Assembly (NCBI GenBank): GCA_934793215.1
Contig: CAKVOP010000003.1
Location: 62,001 to 126,000, forward strand
Direction of reading: 5' to 3'
DNA length: 64,000 nt
DNA from: an uncultured Clostridia bacterium
GTDB lineage: Bacteria > Bacillota > Clostridia > Christensenellales > UBA1242
How positions within the stretch are numbered: the first letter of the stretch is position 1; the number at the start of each line of letters is the position of its first letter. Positions 60,859-64,000 of the stretch are shown here, piece by piece. The notes under the pieces were generated by a model, which ran no database searches, had not been told where the DNA came from, and worked only from the letters and a program-made list of their open reading frames with translations. The translations under genes and the position numbers were made by a program.

Positions 60859-62691
60859 ATGAAAAACGAGAAAATTAGAAATATTGCGATTATTGCCCAT
60901 GTCGACCACGGCAAAACAAGTCTTGTTAATGAACTTTTAAAACAAGGAAGTGTTTTCCGTGACAACCAAGTTATAGAAGATAGAGTTATGGACTCAAATG
61001 CACTTGAAAGAGAAAGAGGAATTACAATTTTATCAAAGAATTGCTCTTGCCTTTATGGTGATACAAAAATCAATATTATTGATACTCCTGGACACGCTGA
61101 CTTTGGAGGAGAAGTTGAAAGAGTTCTTAAAATGGTTGATGGTGTTCTTTTGGTGGTTGATGCATATGAAGGACCAATGCCTCAAACAAGATTTGTTCTT
61201 GAAAAGGCACTTGCACTAAAACTTAAAGTTATCGTTGTTGTAAACAAGATAGATAGGCCCGATGCGAGAGTTAATGAGGTCGTAGATGAAGTCCTTGAAC
61301 TTTTCCTCGAGCTTGACGCAAATGAAGAGCAACTCAACTCTCCATTCATTTTTGCGTCAGCAAGAGCGGGAATTGCAAGTACTAACCCTGATGAAAAGGG
61401 TACTGACATGAAACCTCTTTTCGAGAAAATTGTTGAGTATATTCCTGCACCAGAAGGCGACGATGAAGGCCCTGCACAAATGCTTGTTTCTTCTGCCGAA
61501 CATAATGACTATGTTGGCAAACTTGCAGTAGGAAAAATTTCAAGAGGTTCACTTAAAGTTGGTCAAAGTGTTGTGCTTTGCAACTATCACGACGAAAACA
61601 AAAAAGTTAGAAGTAAAATTGTAAGTTTGTTTGTTTTTGAAGGACTAAAAAAGGTCCCAGTCGAAAGCGCAAAACTTGGAGAAATCGTATGCGTGGCTGG
61701 ACTTGAAGGAATTCAAATCGGTGATACTATTTGTGATAGTGAGGTTATTGAGCCAGTTGAGTTTGTCAAAATCGCAGAGCCAAGTGTCGAAATGACTTTT
61801 ATGGTTAATGACAGTCCATTTGCCGGAAAAGAAGGTAAATTTGTTACAAGCCGTCACCTTCGTGAAAGACTTTACAAAGAAGCGGTTAAAGACTTATCTC
61901 TTCGTGTGCAAGATGGTGCAACTGCCGAGCAATTTAGAGTTTGTGGTAGAGGTGAAATGCACCTTTCGATTCTTATTGAAAATATGAGAAGAGATGGTTA
62001 TGAATTTCAAGTATCAATGCCTAAAGTTTTAATTAAAGAAATTGACGGAGTTAAGTGTGAACCTATTGATAGACTTTATCTTGATGTTCCAGAAGATTGC
62101 ACAGGCGTTGTAATGCAAAAAATGGGAGTTAGAAAGGGCGAACTCGTTCAAATGACTCCTCATGGAAATCGTATGAAAATGGAATTCTTGATTCCATCTC
62201 GTGGACTTTTTGGCTTCAAAAGTGAACTTTTGACAGATACACGTGGAGAAGGCGTTATCAGTTCAATTTTCTATGATTATGAACCTTGGAAAGGTGCAAT
62301 TAAGAGAAGAGAGTTTGGTTCACTTATTGCTCACGAAACGGGCGATGCGATTGTTTATGGACTTTTCAATGCACAAGAAAGAGGCGAACTCTTTATAGAC
62401 GCAGGAACTCCTGTTTACGCAGGAATGGTTGTTGGTCTCAACCCCAAAGGCGATGACCTTGTGGTTAATGTTTGCAAAAGGAAACACCTTTCAAACTGCC
62501 GTTCATCAGGTGCTGATGATGCTTTAAGACTAGTTCCACCAAAGAAAATGAGTCTTGAAGATGATATCGAATTTCTTGCTGATGACGAAATCTTGGAAGT
62601 TACACCAAAGAGTTTGAGAATAAGAAAAATTATTCTTGACCACAACTTAAGACTTCGCGAAAGAGGTAAAATTCTTCGCGGTGAAGTTTAA
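60859..62691 (+). CDS. typA: Translational GTPase TypA/BipA
   Basis: A 610-residue ribosome-binding GTPase of the EF-G family, active in ribosome assembly and stress adaptation. G motifs are HVDHGKTSLVNELL (G1), RGITI (G2), DTPGHADFGGEVERV (G3) and NKIDRPDA (G4). Typical TypA domains II, III, V and a C-terminal domain follow (RLYLDVPEDCTGVVMQKMG, FLIPSRGLFGFKSELL, GAIKRREFGSL). ATG 60859 has AAAGGAAAG upstream; an earlier TTG at 60805 lies in the promoter (TTGAAA, with extended -10 TGCTAAAAT at 60822). It leads an operon to dnaB. Confidence 0.95.
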   Translation: MKNEKIRNIAIIAHVDHGKTSLVNELLKQGSVFRDNQVIEDRVMDSNALERERGITILSKNCSCLYGDTKINIIDTPGHADFGGEVERVLKMVDGVLLVVDAYEGPMPQTRFVLEKALALKLKVIVVVNKIDRPDARVNEVVDEVLELFLELDANEEQLNSPFIFASARAGIASTNPDEKGTDMKPLFEKIVEYIPAPEGDDEGPAQMLVSSAEHNDYVGKLAVGKISRGSLKVGQSVVLCNYHDENKKVRSKIVSLFVFEGLKKVPVESAKLGEIVCVAGLEGIQIGDTICDSEVIEPVEFVKIAEPSVEMTFMVNDSPFAGKEGKFVTSRHLRERLYKEAVKDLSLRVQDGATAEQFRVCGRGEMHLSILIENMRRDGYEFQVSMPKVLIKEIDGVKCEPIDRLYLDVPEDCTGVVMQKMGVRKGELVQMTPHGNRMKMEFLIPSRGLFGFKSELLTDTRGEGVISSIFYDYEPWKGAIKRREFGSLIAHETGDAIVYGLFNAQERGELFIDAGTPVYAGMVVGLNPKGDDLVVNVCKRKHLSNCRSSGADDALRLVPPKKMSLEDDIEFLADDEILEVTPKSLRIRKIILDHNLRLRERGKILRGEV

Positions 62692-62705
62692 TAAGGGAGG
62701 CAGAT

Positions 62706-62969
62706 ATGCAACAAAATGAAAAGAGGGATTTAAAGATTAAAAGCAAAAGGCTTTTATGGTTTATTCTTGGAATTTTCATTTTTGATGCATTCATCTGCTT
62801 TCTTTTGTTTAAATACACAAAAATAAATGAAGTGCTTGCTGGCTTTATCGTTATAGTTTTTACTGCACTTATATACTTGCTCTTTTTGTTTTTGTGTGAT
62901 AAAATTGATAAAAAGAAGAAAGAAAAACTTGAAAAATCGGGCAAAAAAGACCCATTTTCACATGAGTAG
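62706..62969 (+). CDS. Small two-helix membrane protein
   Basis: An 87-residue protein with a basic N-terminus, two membrane helices (LLWFILGIFIFDAFICFLLF and VLAGFIVIVFTALIYLLFLFL) and a highly charged C-terminal tail (KIDKKKKEKLEKSGKK). The ATG follows GGGAGG, 14 bases after typA. It lies between typA and dnaB. Family unknown. Confidence 0.7.
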   Translation: MQQNEKRDLKIKSKRLLWFILGIFIFDAFICFLLFKYTKINEVLAGFIVIVFTALIYLLFLFLCDKIDKKKKEKLEKSGKKDPFSHE

Positions 62970-62978
62970 GAGGGAGTT

Positions 62979-64000
62979 ATGGCAGACTACAAAATAATGC
63001 CACACAATATTGAGGCGGAGCAGTCTGTGCTTGGGTGCATTCTTATTGATGTAAGTGCACAAGCAGATATTTTGGGGATTATGAAAGAAGAGGACTTCTA
63101 TACAGAAACGCATAGAAGCATCTTTTCTGTCATGATAAAGATTTATCAAAAATCTATTCCAGTTGATTTTATCACACTGTCAGACCAACTTGACAAAGAC
63201 AAACTTCTTGACAAGGTTGGAGGTCTCACATACATAACAACACTTACTAATGCAGTCCCATCTGCGGCGAACTTTAAATATTATTGTGATATTGTGAAAG
63301 CAGATTCAATAAGAAGAAAACTCATTTCTTCTGGGCAAAGAATTATTGAAGATGCTTATGAAAATGAAGACAAAGATAAATCTTTGCAATTCGCCGAAAA
63401 GGAAATATTTGATATCGCAGAGAAACAACAACGCTCTGCACTTGAGCATGTTGGTGCGCCAAACGGAGCAATTAAGCATGTCATTGACAAATTTGACCAA
63501 ATCGCGAAAGATCCAACTTCTTTAAAGGGAATTCCAACAGGTTTTACTGAATTTGACCAAATCACAAACGGACTCCAAAACAGTGACCTTATATTGCTTG
63601 CTGCAAGACCGGGTGTTGGTAAAACCTCTTTTTCTATGAATATTCTTGTAAACGCTGCAACACAGCATAACAAAAAGTGTGCGATATTCTCTCTCGAAAT
63701 GAGTAGAGAACAGCTTATGCAAAGAGCGATTTGCTCTCTTGCAAAGGTAAGCATGGCGAAAGCGTTGAATGGGACGATGGACGCGGAGGAATGGAAGAGA
63801 ATTTGGACTGCCACAAAAAAACTTGAACAAAGTGGACTATATGTAGACGATTCATCGCTTACAACACCGGCCGATGTACTTACAAAGTGCAGACGATTAA
63901 AGGCTAAAGAAGATATTGACTTAATTATGATTGACTATATTCAACTTATGTCGTCAGGATCAAACAAGAAAAACGAGAACCGTCAAAATGAGGTTAGTGA
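62979..64000 (+). CDS. dnaB: Replicative DNA helicase DnaB (3' end outside the window)
   Basis: The window holds the first ~340 residues of the replicative helicase. MADYKIMPHNIEAEQSVLGCI is the classic N-terminal start; residues ~1-115 are the primase-interacting domain. The RecA-like motor starts at about 180, with Walker A ARPGVGKTS (~208-216), SLEMSREQL, and Walker B LIMIDYIQLM (~315). The reading frame is open to base 64000, so the gene is cut by the window, not broken. AGGAGGGAG precedes the ATG. The gene is read with typA and the small membrane protein. Confidence 0.95.
   Translation, partial: MADYKIMPHNIEAEQSVLGCILIDVSAQADILGIMKEEDFYTETHRSIFSVMIKIYQKSIPVDFITLSDQLDKDKLLDKVGGLTYITTLTNAVPSAANFKYYCDIVKADSIRRKLISSGQRIIEDAYENEDKDKSLQFAEKEIFDIAEKQQRSALEHVGAPNGAIKHVIDKFDQIAKDPTSLKGIPTGFTEFDQITNGLQNSDLILLAARPGVGKTSFSMNILVNAATQHNKKCAIFSLEMSREQLMQRAICSLAKVSMAKALNGTMDAEEWKRIWTATKKLEQSGLYVDDSSLTTPADVLTKCRRLKAKEDIDLIMIDYIQLMSSGSNKKNENRQNEVS

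Noticed and set aside
1..64000. CRISPR array, insertion sequences, prophage or 16S/23S rRNA
   Set aside because: Reading both strands I saw no regularly spaced repeats, transposase, integrase, phage structural gene or rRNA segment.

Overview
The window is AT-rich chromosomal DNA of an endospore-forming, anaerobic Bacillota, most likely an uncultivated Clostridia lineage. The evidence is low G+C, consensus TTGACA/TATAAT promoters, strong AGGAGG ribosome sites, a T-box riboswitch, spo0A, a yabP-yabQ-divIC-like cluster, a collagen-like probable spore-surface protein, and oxygen-sensitive fermentation (pflB-pflA) with rubrerythrin. I cannot name a species. No phage, insertion sequence or CRISPR array is visible.

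Layout. 0-3 kb: pyruvate formate-lyase and its activase. 3-5.2 kb: a small ATPase with an unusual C-terminal tail followed by a tandemly duplicated small-protein cassette, the most accessory-looking stretch. 5.2-9.1 kb: tRNA-Met, yqeY, a phosphoesterase, a lipoprotein, an unknown gene and an Smr-domain gene. 9.2-12.1 kb: spo0A, then two lipoproteins, with Spo0A-box-like sites between them. 12.4-21.8 kb: glnS, yjjX, the collagen-like gene, a CYTH protein, tRNA-Ser, an acyltransferase behind tandem Spo0A boxes, rubrerythrin, and an SDR plus alpha-oxoamine synthase pair. 22-32.6 kb: WG-repeat protein, YitT, lipid kinase, asd-aspartokinase, a radical SAM protein, Fic, a SIMPL protein, and a membrane Ig-like/metallo-beta-lactamase pair. 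32.8-33.2 kb: tRNA-Ile followed by a hairpin-riddled tRNA-like copy. 33.4-44.1 kb: a lipoprotein, ogt, a three-gene operon headed by a stand-alone Spo0A DNA-binding-domain protein, a glycosyltransferase and a 1408-residue surface protein. 44.1-49.6 kb: T-box, AspRS, AsnRS, a phased array of four DnaA boxes, a pseudouridine synthase, yabP-yabQ-divIC, then a broken tRNA-Asn-like sequence and an intact tRNA-Asn. 50.3-64 kb: a 3147-residue lipoprotein, another lipoprotein, typA, a small membrane protein, and the 5' part of dnaB.

Themes. Sporulation control recurs: Spo0A has Glu at the usual phospho-Asp position 56, a second receiver-less Spo0A-C protein exists, and three loci carry Spo0A-box-like sites. 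Seven genes appear to be transcribed leaderless, with the -10 element 6-7 nt from the ATG and no Shine-Dalgarno sequence. The cell surface is heavily invested: at least six lipoproteins, two giant repeat proteins and a collagen-like protein. Two tRNA genes are each accompanied by a tRNA-derived copy interrupted by short palindromic insertions; this is the least explained structure in the window.
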